This document shows, in pieces, positions 34,665 through 42,657 of a stretch of DNA of 64,000 nucleotides. Position 1 is the stretch's first letter. Each line of letters opens with the position of its first letter. The position numbers and the translations under genes were made by a program. A model generated the notes under the pieces. That model was given only the letters and a program-made list of their open reading frames with translations, made no database searches and was not told the DNA's origin. This DNA comes from Methylobacterium sp. Leaf112. Lineage in GTDB: Bacteria > Pseudomonadota > Alphaproteobacteria > Rhizobiales > Beijerinckiaceae. The stretch covers positions 124,856-188,855 of the forward strand of contig NZ_LMNG01000023.1 in the NCBI RefSeq assembly GCF_001423295.1. Reading direction: 5' to 3'.

Positions 34665-35887
34665 CAGAGCAGGTGGGGTTCGGCGCGAAAGCGACAGGTA
34701 GGGTCGTGCGGCAGATCGCCGGCGAAGTCCGTGGCCGGCTTCATGCCCGCGACGACATCGTACACGTCCATGATCCGGCGTCCGACCGCACCCCAGGAAT
34801 AGACGCGGCGGCATTCCTCCAGGCCGTCCCGGGCGAGGCGCGCGCGCAGGGCGTCGTCCTCGATCACCCGCGTCAGGGCCTCCGCCAAGGCCGGCACGTC
34901 ACCGGGCTGGACCATAAGCCCGTTCTCGCCATCGCGCAGACAATCGGACACGCCGACCGAATGGGTCGAGACCACGGCGAGACCCGCCGCCATGGCCTCC
35001 AGGATGGTGTTGGAGAAGCCCTCCGCATAGGTCGGCGACACGAACACATCGGCGGCCCGATAGAGGTCCGGCACGGTGTCGTAATCGGCGTAGCCGGTGA
35101 AGCGGATTTCAGACTCCGAAAAGTTCAGTTCCGCGGCACGGGCCTTCGAGGACTCCACATCCGGCCCAATGCCCGAGATGATCGCTTCGAACGGCACCCC
35201 ACGCGCGCGCACGAGACCGAGGGCGTCGATGAAGTCGAGGACGCCTTTCCGGCGGTCGACGCGGCCATGATAGAACAGGCGCACGGGACCGGCATGGTCC
35301 CCGGGTCCCGGCGTGAAGCGCGCGGTGTCGACGGCACCCGGCACGATGGTGAAACGGGCCGGGTCCGAGCCGAGGCGGTCGCAGACTTCGTCCACGAAGG
35401 ACGGGCCGCCGATGAGCAGGGCGTTGGCGTGGGCCAGCACGTCGCACATGGCGACGCGGTGGGTCTCGCAGCACGAGCCGACCCAGTGACCGTCCCCGCC
35501 CTGGATCGAAACCACCGTCGGCACGCAGATCGCCTTGGCGGCCAGCAGAGTCGCCCAGCCGGTGGGATACCCATACTGGGCGTGCAGAATATCGAAGGGC
35601 TGCCTCTCGTGCTCGCTCCGGATGGTCGCCACCATCGTGCCGATGTCGCGCTCGAAATCGCCGTCGGTCTGCTCGCCGACCTGTTCGAGGCCGATGACGT
35701 TCACGCCCGGAACCGGCGGAGGCGGACCGCCGCCGTAGACGCGGGTGCCGAAATCGTCACCGCGATACTGGCTGATCATCGTCACGTCGTGGCCAGCTTG
35801 CACGAGTTCGCGCAGAAGGTTCTGGGCGTAGACGCTCATGCCGGAAATGGCCGGGAAGTAGCGCCGGCTGACGAAGCAGATTCTCAC
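34664..35887 (-). CDS. GT4 family glycosyltransferase
   Basis: A retaining GT-B glycosyltransferase of 407 residues. The N-domain starts RICFVSRRYFPAISGMSVY; the C-domain has YHGRVDRRKG (206-215) and the donor-binding E-x7-E pattern, E289-GFSNTILE-297. MshA and BshA, which start mycothiol and bacillithiol synthesis, are in this family, as are many surface-glycan enzymes. The GTG start at 35887 overlaps the isomerase stop by 4 nt (GTGA) and gives the standard first strand; an upstream codon would add ten non-conserved residues. No membrane anchor is seen, so it acts in the cytoplasm. Donor and acceptor are unknown. Confidence 0.85.
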   Translation of the reverse strand: MRICFVSRRYFPAISGMSVYAQNLLRELVQAGHDVTMISQYRGDDFGTRVYGGGPPPPVPGVNVIGLEQVGEQTDGDFERDIGTMVATIRSEHERQPFDILHAQYGYPTGWATLLAAKAICVPTVVSIQGGDGHWVGSCCETHRVAMCDVLAHANALLIGGPSFVDEVCDRLGSDPARFTIVPGAVDTARFTPGPGDHAGPVRLFYHGRVDRRKGVLDFIDALGLVRARGVPFEAIISGIGPDVESSKARAAELNFSESEIRFTGYADYDTVPDLYRAADVFVSPTYAEGFSNTILEAMAAGLAVVSTHSVGVSDCLRDGENGLMVQPGDVPALAEALTRVIEDDALRARLARDGLEECRRVYSWGAVGRRIMDVYDVVAGMKPATDFAGDLPHDPTCRFRAEPHLL

Positions 35888-36729
35888 TGGACCGGCTCCG
35901 CCCTGAGCTTGCGGCAATCGCGAAGGAATTGGAGTGATGCCGGGACCATGACGTCGGCCCGGTGGCTCTCGCGGGAGAGTTCGACGCAGATGAGTTGTCG
36001 GAAGTCGATGGCATCCAGGGCATCGAGGACGGCGGGTACGTCCATGTCGCCCTCGCCGAAGGGCAGGTGGATGTGCTCGCCGCGCTTCATGTCCTCGATG
36101 GCCACCGTGCCGATCCGGTCCTGGAATTCGGCGACCGCCGCGGCGGGATCACGCTCGCCGGTGACGAGGCAGTGGCCGGTGTCGAGGGCGAGGTGCAGGC
36201 CCGGAATATCCAGGGCGGCGAAATCGTCGAGGGTCTCGATGAGCATGCCGGGCTCGGGCTCGAGGCATGCCACCACGCCGTGGGCGCGGGCGTAGTCCGT
36301 CACTTCCGCCAAGCCTTCGATCAGCCAGTGCCGCGCCTCGGCCCGATCGATCCCGGGTTTCGGCACGCCGGCCCAGAACGAGACCGCCTCGGCCTGAAGG
36401 ATGGCGCCGATGTCGATGGCACGCTTGAGGAAACCGATGCGCCGGACACGACCCACGGCGTCGCCGGTGACCAGGGTCGGCTCGTGCTTGGCTTTCGGAT
36501 CGAGGAGGAAGCGGGCGCCGGTCTCGATCACCGCACCGAGGCCGAGGCGCTGGAGGCGGCTCGACAGGCTTTGCGCGTCCTGCACCCAATGCTCGGCGAA
36601 GGGGTCGAGGTGGTGGATGTCGAGGGTCAGCGCCACGCCCTGGTAGCCGGCATCCGCGATGAGATCGACGGCATCGGTCAGGCGATGATTGGCGGTGCCA
36701 TTGGTGTTGTAGGCAAAACGCAGGCTCAT
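35884..36729 (-). CDS. Sugar phosphate isomerase/epimerase (xylose-isomerase-like TIM barrel)
   Basis: The 281-residue protein opens RFAYNTNGTANHRLTDAVDLIADAG (cited in part: RFAYNTNG, DLIADAGYQGVAL) and has metal-site residues typical of the AP-endonuclease-2/IolE/IolI fold: ACLEPEPGM, GLHLALDTGHCLV and the terminal LICVELSRESH. Members interconvert inososes, ketoses or dehydrate inosose. With an inositol-phosphate synthase and a Gfo/Idh dehydrogenase in the same unit, an inosose-type substrate is attractive but inferred. Start ATG overlaps the YcaO stop (ATGA); the stop overlaps the GT4 start. Confidence 0.78.
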   Translation of the reverse strand: MSLRFAYNTNGTANHRLTDAVDLIADAGYQGVALTLDIHHLDPFAEHWVQDAQSLSSRLQRLGLGAVIETGARFLLDPKAKHEPTLVTGDAVGRVRRIGFLKRAIDIGAILQAEAVSFWAGVPKPGIDRAEARHWLIEGLAEVTDYARAHGVVACLEPEPGMLIETLDDFAALDIPGLHLALDTGHCLVTGERDPAAAVAEFQDRIGTVAIEDMKRGEHIHLPFGEGDMDVPAVLDALDAIDFRQLICVELSRESHRADVMVPASLQFLRDCRKLRAEPVQ

Positions 36730-38315
36730 TCACCCCTCTCCTGCTGGGCGAGGCGGAACGGTGCGTGGTGCGATTCCGGCTCGCGATAGAGGGGATAATG
36801 CGACCCGACGATCTGGTCGGCCAGTGCCGTATCGAACAGGGGCTGACCGCCGAAGCGCTCCAGGGCCTCGGGTGTCAACCGCACGGGGCGAAGGGTCTCG
36901 CTGGCCTCTCCGAACCGGATCAGCGGGTGGTCGCGCGCGATGAGCTTTTGCGTGTTGCGCTCGCCGATGCGGTGGTAGCTCATGGTTTCGACCTCGAGCC
37001 CCGGCACGATCGCCTTGACCACGCCGACGGAACCGCCGGGCGGCGCGCAATCGACGTAGAGCACGTCGAAGCCGGCCTCTTCCAGGCGCTCGCGGGCGAT
37101 ACGGCCGCGCGCGTGTCCATCGGGAGCGGCGGTCGTCGGCAAGTCCGTGAATTTCTTCGTGCCGCGCTCGGAATACACCGTGTCGCGCAAGGTCGCGGCC
37201 AGATCCTCGGGCGGCAGGACGATCCATTCCAGCATGGCCTTGAGGGCCCGGCTCTCTTCGAGATCGAGGCTCGGCAGGGCTTTGTCGATGAAGGCCTGAA
37301 CGTAGCCCGGCGGGGTGACACGCTCGGCGAAGGACAGAGGCCCGTGGCCGAAGGCCTTGCGCACGCGGGCGGCCTGAAATTCGAGCAATGCCTTGCGCAG
37401 GGCCCGCTCGCGGTCCGGATCGCAGGCCTCGCCGCAGGCCGACAAGGCGATGGGCACAGGCGTGTCGGCCAAGTTCCGATCGTGGCCCACGACGTAGATG
37501 TTGGTCAGGCCGAACTGGTCGGTGGCGAATTTCGGCAGGGCCTTGATGCCGAGCACATCGAGGCGGTCGAGCATGCCGCGCGTCTCAGGACCGAGCCCCT
37601 CCGACAGGTCGAGCATCACCCCCTGGTCGAGGGCGCGGAACAGCAGGCCGTTGCCGTCGCGCTGCAGGAGTTCGAGCAGACCATGACCGAGGGCGAAATC
37701 CGTGTCCGGCCCTGCGCCGAGGCCGTTGGTGATGAGGTTGGTGAAGGGCTTGTAGCCCTCGGACAGTTCGAAATAATCCGTCGCGGCGATGTCGAGGGGC
37801 ATCAACACGGTCTCGCCCGTGCGGGCACGGATGGCGGGCGTCCATTCAAGCACCGAGCCTCGTCCGACGGGGCTGCCGGCCGGCAGGCACAGGGTCAGCG
37901 GGTCGGCGACGGAGCCGGCGCCGAACACCTTCACGAGGTCCTCGTAGCTGCCGCGCTCCTTCTTGCGCGGCATCACCGCCAACGACGGCATCAGGTTCTC
38001 GGCGATCTCGGCCACGGCCCCGATGAGGGCCTCGTCGTCCGTGGCGCCGTACCCGATGCCGCTCGGCATGGCACCGACGAAGAACGGGTCGTCGAGGAAG
38101 AGCGAGACGAACCAGACGGGGATGCCGGTACGATCCAGGGGCGCCAGGGGAAAGCCGACGATGCGCCCCTGCGGCAGGATATCGAGGTAGGCGCGGACGG
38201 GCTCGGGCAAGTCGGAGGGCAGGCCTTCGATCTGGCGCGCGGCGCCGTAGGGGTAGGCGCGCGGAGCCTTGACGCGCGGATTGCGGGCTCTGGCGTCCTG
38301 ATCGTGTTCGCTCAC
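36726..38315 (-). CDS. Stand-alone YcaO-domain protein
   Basis: YcaO enzymes use ATP to phosphorylate amide oxygens, giving azolines, thioamides or amidines in peptides and a few small molecules. The 529-residue protein has both nucleotide/Mg signatures: S85-GIGYG with A...A.AE..EN (Glu103, Glu106), and TNGLGAG (196-202) followed by LLELLQRD (Glu215, Arg219, Asp220). The C-terminus lacks the proline-rich end of azoline cyclodehydratases. No E1-like partner, TfuA, precursor peptide or dehydrogenase of the RiPP type is encoded nearby. The GTG at 38315 sits 14 nt after the dehydrogenase gene; no ATG near the N-terminus fits. A non-peptide substrate from the same gene set is suggested by context. 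Confidence 0.82.
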   Translation of the reverse strand: MSEHDQDARARNPRVKAPRAYPYGAARQIEGLPSDLPEPVRAYLDILPQGRIVGFPLAPLDRTGIPVWFVSLFLDDPFFVGAMPSGIGYGATDDEALIGAVAEIAENLMPSLAVMPRKKERGSYEDLVKVFGAGSVADPLTLCLPAGSPVGRGSVLEWTPAIRARTGETVLMPLDIAATDYFELSEGYKPFTNLITNGLGAGPDTDFALGHGLLELLQRDGNGLLFRALDQGVMLDLSEGLGPETRGMLDRLDVLGIKALPKFATDQFGLTNIYVVGHDRNLADTPVPIALSACGEACDPDRERALRKALLEFQAARVRKAFGHGPLSFAERVTPPGYVQAFIDKALPSLDLEESRALKAMLEWIVLPPEDLAATLRDTVYSERGTKKFTDLPTTAAPDGHARGRIARERLEEAGFDVLYVDCAPPGGSVGVVKAIVPGLEVETMSYHRIGERNTQKLIARDHPLIRFGEASETLRPVRLTPEALERFGGQPLFDTALADQIVGSHYPLYREPESHHAPFRLAQQERGE

Positions 38316-38329
38316 GTGATGATCCGTTC

Positions 38330-39331
38330 TCAGGCCAGGGCGTCGTAGGCGCGAGCCAGCAGGCGCATGGTGTGGAGGTCGCGGGCCGCGCTGTAGGCGG
38401 CTCGCTCGCCGGGACGCCGCAGGGCGGAGCCGAAGGCGCGGACCTGTTCGAGGAAGGGCGAGGCCGCGCCGTCGAAGGCGATGTCTTCCGACACGCCGGT
38501 TGACCCGTCGATGAACGTGAGACTGCCGCCCGCCACCTGCCCCATGGTGTCGATGGCCGTGAGCTGCCCCGCCGTCCCGGTCACTTCGAGGCGCCGACGT
38601 GGCAGGGCGTCGGGGCAATTGTAGGCGACATGGAGATTGGCGAGCACGCCCGAGCCCGTGCGGCCGATGAGGAGGGCACCGTCATCGACGGCGTAATCCT
38701 GGGCGCGGGCCTGGGTAAGGGCCGCGAGATCGACGATGGATTCGCCGACGAGGAAATCGACGAGGTCGAGGCCGTGGGGGGCGAGATCCATCAGGGCGCC
38801 GCCGCCGGCCTTTTTCGGATCGATGCGCCAGTTGTCCTGCCCCGGGACGGAGGTCCAGCTCCGCGGAAGCCAGCAGGCATAGACGATTCTGACCGCCGTG
38901 ATGGTGCCGAGTCGGCCGTCCGCGATCCAGTCTCGCATCGCCCGGTGGGCGGGGTGATGGCGCTGGTCGAAGGCCGTGCCGTAGAAGGTACTCCCCGCGC
39001 CGACCGCCGCCGCCATGGCTTCGGCGTCTGCGAGGCTGGCCGCCATGGGCTTCTCGCATAGGATCGCCTTGCCGGAGCCGACCAACGCCTCGATGGCTTC
39101 GCGGTGGAGGTGATTCGGCGTCGCGACATAGACCGCCTCGACCTCGCGGTCGGCGGCGAGATCCGTGAGGTTCGCGTAGGCACGGGCACCCAACGCTTCC
39201 GCGGCCGCCCGCGATTCCGAGCCTGGATCGACCACGGCCACGAGCCGATGCCCGGCCGCCCGGATGCCCGGCGCCATATAGTCCCGCGCGACCCAACCGA
39301 AGCCGACGATTCCCCAGGCGATCGAATCCAT
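38330..39331 (-). CDS. Gfo/Idh/MocA family NAD(P)-dependent oxidoreductase
   Basis: These dehydrogenases oxidise or reduce sugars and cyclitols, inositol 2-dehydrogenase among them. The 333-residue protein has a Rossmann motif GIVGFGWVARDY (7-18), the diagnostic CEKPMA (Glu93-Lys94-Pro95) where the lysine takes part in catalysis, and GGGALMDLAPHGLDLVDF in the C-domain with the conserved histidine. ATG 39331 is chosen: GGAG lies eight bases upstream and TGATG overlaps the methyltransferase stop; two in-frame GTG codons just upstream are alternatives. Within the unit it precedes YcaO. Confidence 0.87.
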   Translation of the reverse strand: MDSIAWGIVGFGWVARDYMAPGIRAAGHRLVAVVDPGSESRAAAEALGARAYANLTDLAADREVEAVYVATPNHLHREAIEALVGSGKAILCEKPMAASLADAEAMAAAVGAGSTFYGTAFDQRHHPAHRAMRDWIADGRLGTITAVRIVYACWLPRSWTSVPGQDNWRIDPKKAGGGALMDLAPHGLDLVDFLVGESIVDLAALTQARAQDYAVDDGALLIGRTGSGVLANLHVAYNCPDALPRRRLEVTGTAGQLTAIDTMGQVAGGSLTFIDGSTGVSEDIAFDGAASPFLEQVRAFGSALRRPGERAAYSAARDLHTMRLLARAYDALA

Positions 39332-40515
39332 CACCACCGCTCCGGCAGATCGACGAACTCGCGCGCACGGATGCGGTCGAGATCCGGGCTCTCAAGGCCG
39401 CCGCTCCAGGCGAGGCTTTCCGGACCGCCCGAATGCGGAGGATAGGTCGCGAGACCGGCATACTCCGCCTCGTAGCGGTCCGACGGCCAGACGATGCGGT
39501 AGCCCCCAGTCGGGTCCGGAGCGTAGAGCGGATTGAGGCGCAGCCGCGTTCCGGCGCGTGGCAGGGTGATGCCGTCGACGATGGCACGCGGAGCCGGACG
39601 CATACCGGGACCGGCGACGACCGAAAACGCTTCGACTCCGGTGAGATCGCTCGGCGCACGCGGAGAGGGTGCGCGGGCCTCAACGAGGGCGCGGGTCAGC
39701 TCCGCGTCATCGTAGACGAGACCATCGGGAAACAACTCCTCGATCTCCGCCGCCGAGACGGCGCGCCCGGCCGAGAAGCCCGGGCAGCCGCTGTTGTGGA
39801 TGTGGCTCAACACCAGCCAGCCGTCGTCACCGGCATTCTGGCGCAGGTTGTCGAGGACCTCGGCCTTGCCGTCGAGAAAATAGAACGCATCGTTGCAGAC
39901 CACGAGATCGACGGGCGCACCGGGGATCGGCCAATGCGGTGAGCCGGCATCGAAGCAGACGAGTTGCACGCCCTCTCCGACCACCCAGTGCCGGGCGACC
40001 CAGAGCTTGGCGAACACCACGTCGGCCCCGGCGACCTTGAGACCGCGCAGGGCGAAATCCCGCAGATAATGGCCGATGCCGCATGCGAACTCGAACACGC
40101 AGACGGGATCGTTCCAATGCGCTTCCAGCAGGGCGAGGCCGCCAAGATAGGTCGGGTCGGTCCAGCGATTGACGAAGTAATCGCCGACCCGGCCCCACCC
40201 GAGAAGGCGCACGGCATCCCGCAGGCTGAGCTTCGCCCGGTCGCGCACGAGTTCGTGCAGATCGAGGGCATCGGCCGGTGGCCCGGTCCACCAATCGTCC
40301 TGATCCGCGAGCAGGCCTTCGAGGGCGAGCCCCGTCTCGCCGGCGTCCAGGAGCTTGAGAGTCCTGGCGACGAGCTCGGACCGGTTCGTACGCAGATAGG
40401 GAATGCCGTCGATGACAGGCCAGCGCGCGCCCGTTCCGCTCTCGCGCAGGGAATGCGGGGTGTCCGCCTTGAGGGATTCCCCAGTCTCGGGCGACAGGAG
40501 CGCGAACGGAATCAT
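39331..40515 (-). CDS. SAM-dependent methyltransferase with Trm112-like N-terminus
   Basis: The 394-residue protein begins with a Trm112/YcaR-like segment (PFALLSPETGESL ... WPVIDGIPYLR) that has lost the zinc cysteines. A class I methyltransferase core follows with motif I VFEFACGIGHYL (140-151), an acidic post-I position (GADVVFAKL) and VDLVVCNDAFYFLDGK. The last 100 residues form an extra domain with LPRAGTRLRLNPLYAP and several Trp/Tyr. This combination occurs in methyltransferases of natural-product clusters. It is separated from the upstream gene by 31 nt and overlaps the next by 1 nt. The substrate is unknown. Confidence 0.78.
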   Translation of the reverse strand: MIPFALLSPETGESLKADTPHSLRESGTGARWPVIDGIPYLRTNRSELVARTLKLLDAGETGLALEGLLADQDDWWTGPPADALDLHELVRDRAKLSLRDAVRLLGWGRVGDYFVNRWTDPTYLGGLALLEAHWNDPVCVFEFACGIGHYLRDFALRGLKVAGADVVFAKLWVARHWVVGEGVQLVCFDAGSPHWPIPGAPVDLVVCNDAFYFLDGKAEVLDNLRQNAGDDGWLVLSHIHNSGCPGFSAGRAVSAAEIEELFPDGLVYDDAELTRALVEARAPSPRAPSDLTGVEAFSVVAGPGMRPAPRAIVDGITLPRAGTRLRLNPLYAPDPTGGYRIVWPSDRYEAEYAGLATYPPHSGGPESLAWSGGLESPDLDRIRAREFVDLPERW

Positions 40516-40546
40516 GACGCGGTGTCCACGTGATCGAACCAACGGA

Positions 40547-41467
40547 TCACGGGATATGCATGTCCGTCAGGACGCGATCATGAAACTCCTTCACCGGACC
40601 CGCGTGAACGAGTTCCATCTCATCGAGGACCGTACCCATGGTCAGGCCGGCGGCACGCAGGTGCTGGGCGATCTGTAGGACACGGTCGATGCAGTCGGCG
40701 GCGTGGAAGGCGCGCCCCTCGGCCGTCGCGTCGTCGGGCAGCACCGCACGGGCACGCGCCACGGTCTCGCGCAAGGCGGGATCGAGTTCGTCCAACGCCC
40801 ACTGGGTCGTACGGGCCATGATCGGCAGGAGATGCTCACCGAGCAGCATCTCGCCGGTAAAGCCGGCATCGGGCATCGCTGCGTTGTGGAAGTGGTGGCT
40901 CATGGCAGCCAGGAACACCAAGGTCGGATCGGCCCGGTAGAACGGGCTCAGGACGACCCCGTAGACCGCGACCATCAGGCAATGTTCCGCGTGATTCTCG
41001 GGTGGTTCCAACAAGATGCGGGGCTTGCCCGGACAGGTCACGCCGGCTCTCGGCTGATGGGCCAGGGCGGAAACAAACCCTGGAAGCGGGCCGGGTACGA
41101 CGCCGCCCGGTTCACGCAGGCGCGCCCGAAGGCGATCGCGCAAAGCCGTGTCGACGCTGTCGGTGACGGCATCGAACCCGGCGACCAGAACTCCGGATGC
41201 GGCGGCAGGATCGAGGCCCACGGCAGCCAGGAAAGCCGCGTCGAGGTCGCAGAGGCGTGCGGCCGCCAACGCCTTGGCGGTGATGTCGAGGGCGACATCC
41301 TCCGCAGAAGCGCCGCCCGTGAGGGCACCCCATCCCTGCGCGAACAGACGCTCGGCAATGGAGCCGGTGCGGCCGGCGGCATGAACCCGCTTGAGGTCGT
41401 TGAGTTCGACCAGTAGCGGGCGCAGGGCGAGGGGGGCGGCCGGGCCGCCCTCCAGGGACATTGTCAT
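40547..41467 (-). CDS. HD-domain-like protein
   Basis: The 306-residue helical protein has a scattered His/Asp set like HD-fold metalloenzymes: ENHAEHCL (His159, His162), SHHFHNA (His191, His192, His194), LGEHLL (His212) and FHAADCIDR (His255, Asp258). The usual HD dyad is replaced by His-His, so activity may differ from standard phosphohydrolases. Possible roles in this unit are removal of the inositol phosphate or an oxygenase reaction (myo-inositol oxygenase is also an HD protein); neither is shown. It follows the inositol-phosphate synthase stop with TGATG overlap. An alternative ATG lies two codons inside. Confidence 0.6.
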   Translation of the reverse strand: MTMSLEGGPAAPLALRPLLVELNDLKRVHAAGRTGSIAERLFAQGWGALTGGASAEDVALDITAKALAAARLCDLDAAFLAAVGLDPAAASGVLVAGFDAVTDSVDTALRDRLRARLREPGGVVPGPLPGFVSALAHQPRAGVTCPGKPRILLEPPENHAEHCLMVAVYGVVLSPFYRADPTLVFLAAMSHHFHNAAMPDAGFTGEMLLGEHLLPIMARTTQWALDELDPALRETVARARAVLPDDATAEGRAFHAADCIDRVLQIAQHLRAAGLTMGTVLDEMELVHAGPVKEFHDRVLTDMHIP

Positions 41468-42657
41468 CAGTTCACGCCGAGCCAGTCGAGGAGCATGGTC
41501 TGCTGCTTTCCGAAATCGTGCTCGGGACCGCGGCCGTTCTTGACCATGGGTGCCTTGAAGAACGACGACAGCTGCTCCTGGACGCCACCGTCGCCGCGCG
41601 ACTTGGCGAGATCGAGGACGCGGGCGATCTCGATGACGAGGGGGGCCGCCAGGATCGAGTCCTTGCAGAGGAAGTTGACCTTGATCTGCATGCGCTGACC
41701 GAGGAAGCCGGTGACGTCGATGTTGTCCCAGGCTTCCTTGTCGTCGCCGCGCGGCCGGTAATAGTGGATGTGGACCAGATGGTCCTCGACGGGATAGCCA
41801 AGGATCGAATCCAGCACCGTGCCCTTGGTGTTGAGCTTCGACTGGAGCGAATCCTTGTCGTTGAGGGCGAGGCCGTCACGATTGCCGAGGATGTTGGTCG
41901 AGAACCAACCGTCGACATGGAGTGCGCGGGCCTTGAGAGCCGGGGCCAGGACCGTCTTCATCATGGTCTGGCCGGTCTTGCCGTCCTTGCCGGCGACCGG
42001 AACGTTCAGGGTCTTGGCCATCTCGAGCAGGGCCGGAACGTCCGCGGCGATGCTCGGGGTGAAGTTCGCATAGGGAACGCCGCTCTTGATCGCCGCGTAA
42101 GCGTAGAGCATCGCCGGGCTGATGGATTCGTCGCTGGAATCAAGGCCCTTCTCGAAGGCTTCCGGCGAGTTCAGGGTCGCGGCGGTGAGATCGGGCCAGC
42201 GCTCCGTGGAGGCAAGGTTGATCACCACCACATCGTCGAGATTGCTCTCGGCCTTGAAGCGGCGAAGGTCGTTGGCGATGACGGACACCGCCTCGCGATG
42301 GTCGGCCGCCACGATGCGGTTGGCGCCCTCGATGTTCTTGCAGAACTTCGCGCTGCCCACGGCCGGCCAAGGCTTGATGCCCTTGAGCACCTGGGCGCCG
42401 TTCTCGATGTCCTGCTGGCTCAGCACGCCGTGACCCGTGGCCGCGGAGGCGAGATCGTCGTCGTTGAGGTCCCAGCCGGCGAAGACCAGATCCTTGTAGT
42501 CGGCCAATCCGGCGACGGAGAGACCGGCCAGAGGCAATCCGTCGAGGCGGTTCGATCCGGATTTGATCATCTCGATGCCCGCGATGGCAGTGGTGGCAAC
42601 GGCGCCACCCATGCCAACGAACGCAACGCCGACACGGCGACCGGTCTGCATGCTCAT
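41467..42657 (-). CDS. ino1: myo-Inositol-1(3)-phosphate synthase
   Basis: This NAD-dependent enzyme converts glucose 6-phosphate to myo-inositol phosphate by an oxidation-aldol-reduction sequence. The 396-residue protein shows the family blocks: GVAFVGMGGAVATT (NAD loop, about 10-23), the active-site GKDGKTGQTMMKTVLAP, WFSTNILGNRDG and SILGYPVEDHLVHIHYYRP (within 20). Length fits the short bacterial class. It is first in the nine-gene minus-strand unit. Inositol synthesis of this type is common in actinomycetes and archaea and uncommon in alphaproteobacteria, which suggests a dedicated product. ATG 42651, two codons inside, is an alternative start. Confidence 0.92.
   Translation of the reverse strand: MSMQTGRRVGVAFVGMGGAVATTAIAGIEMIKSGSNRLDGLPLAGLSVAGLADYKDLVFAGWDLNDDDLASAATGHGVLSQQDIENGAQVLKGIKPWPAVGSAKFCKNIEGANRIVAADHREAVSVIANDLRRFKAESNLDDVVVINLASTERWPDLTAATLNSPEAFEKGLDSSDESISPAMLYAYAAIKSGVPYANFTPSIAADVPALLEMAKTLNVPVAGKDGKTGQTMMKTVLAPALKARALHVDGWFSTNILGNRDGLALNDKDSLQSKLNTKGTVLDSILGYPVEDHLVHIHYYRPRGDDKEAWDNIDVTGFLGQRMQIKVNFLCKDSILAAPLVIEIARVLDLAKSRGDGGVQEQLSSFFKAPMVKNGRGPEHDFGKQQTMLLDWLGVN

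Noticed and set aside
36726..38315. RiPP (thiazole/oxazole peptide) cluster around YcaO
   Set aside because: No short precursor gene, E1-like protein, dehydrogenase of the McbC type or dedicated exporter was found, and neighbours are sugar/cyclitol enzymes.
33909..42657. Complete mycothiol pathway
   Set aside because: No MshC (cysteine ligase) or MshD (acetyltransferase) is encoded in the window, and alphaproteobacteria are glutathione users. Only the early-step resemblance is claimed.
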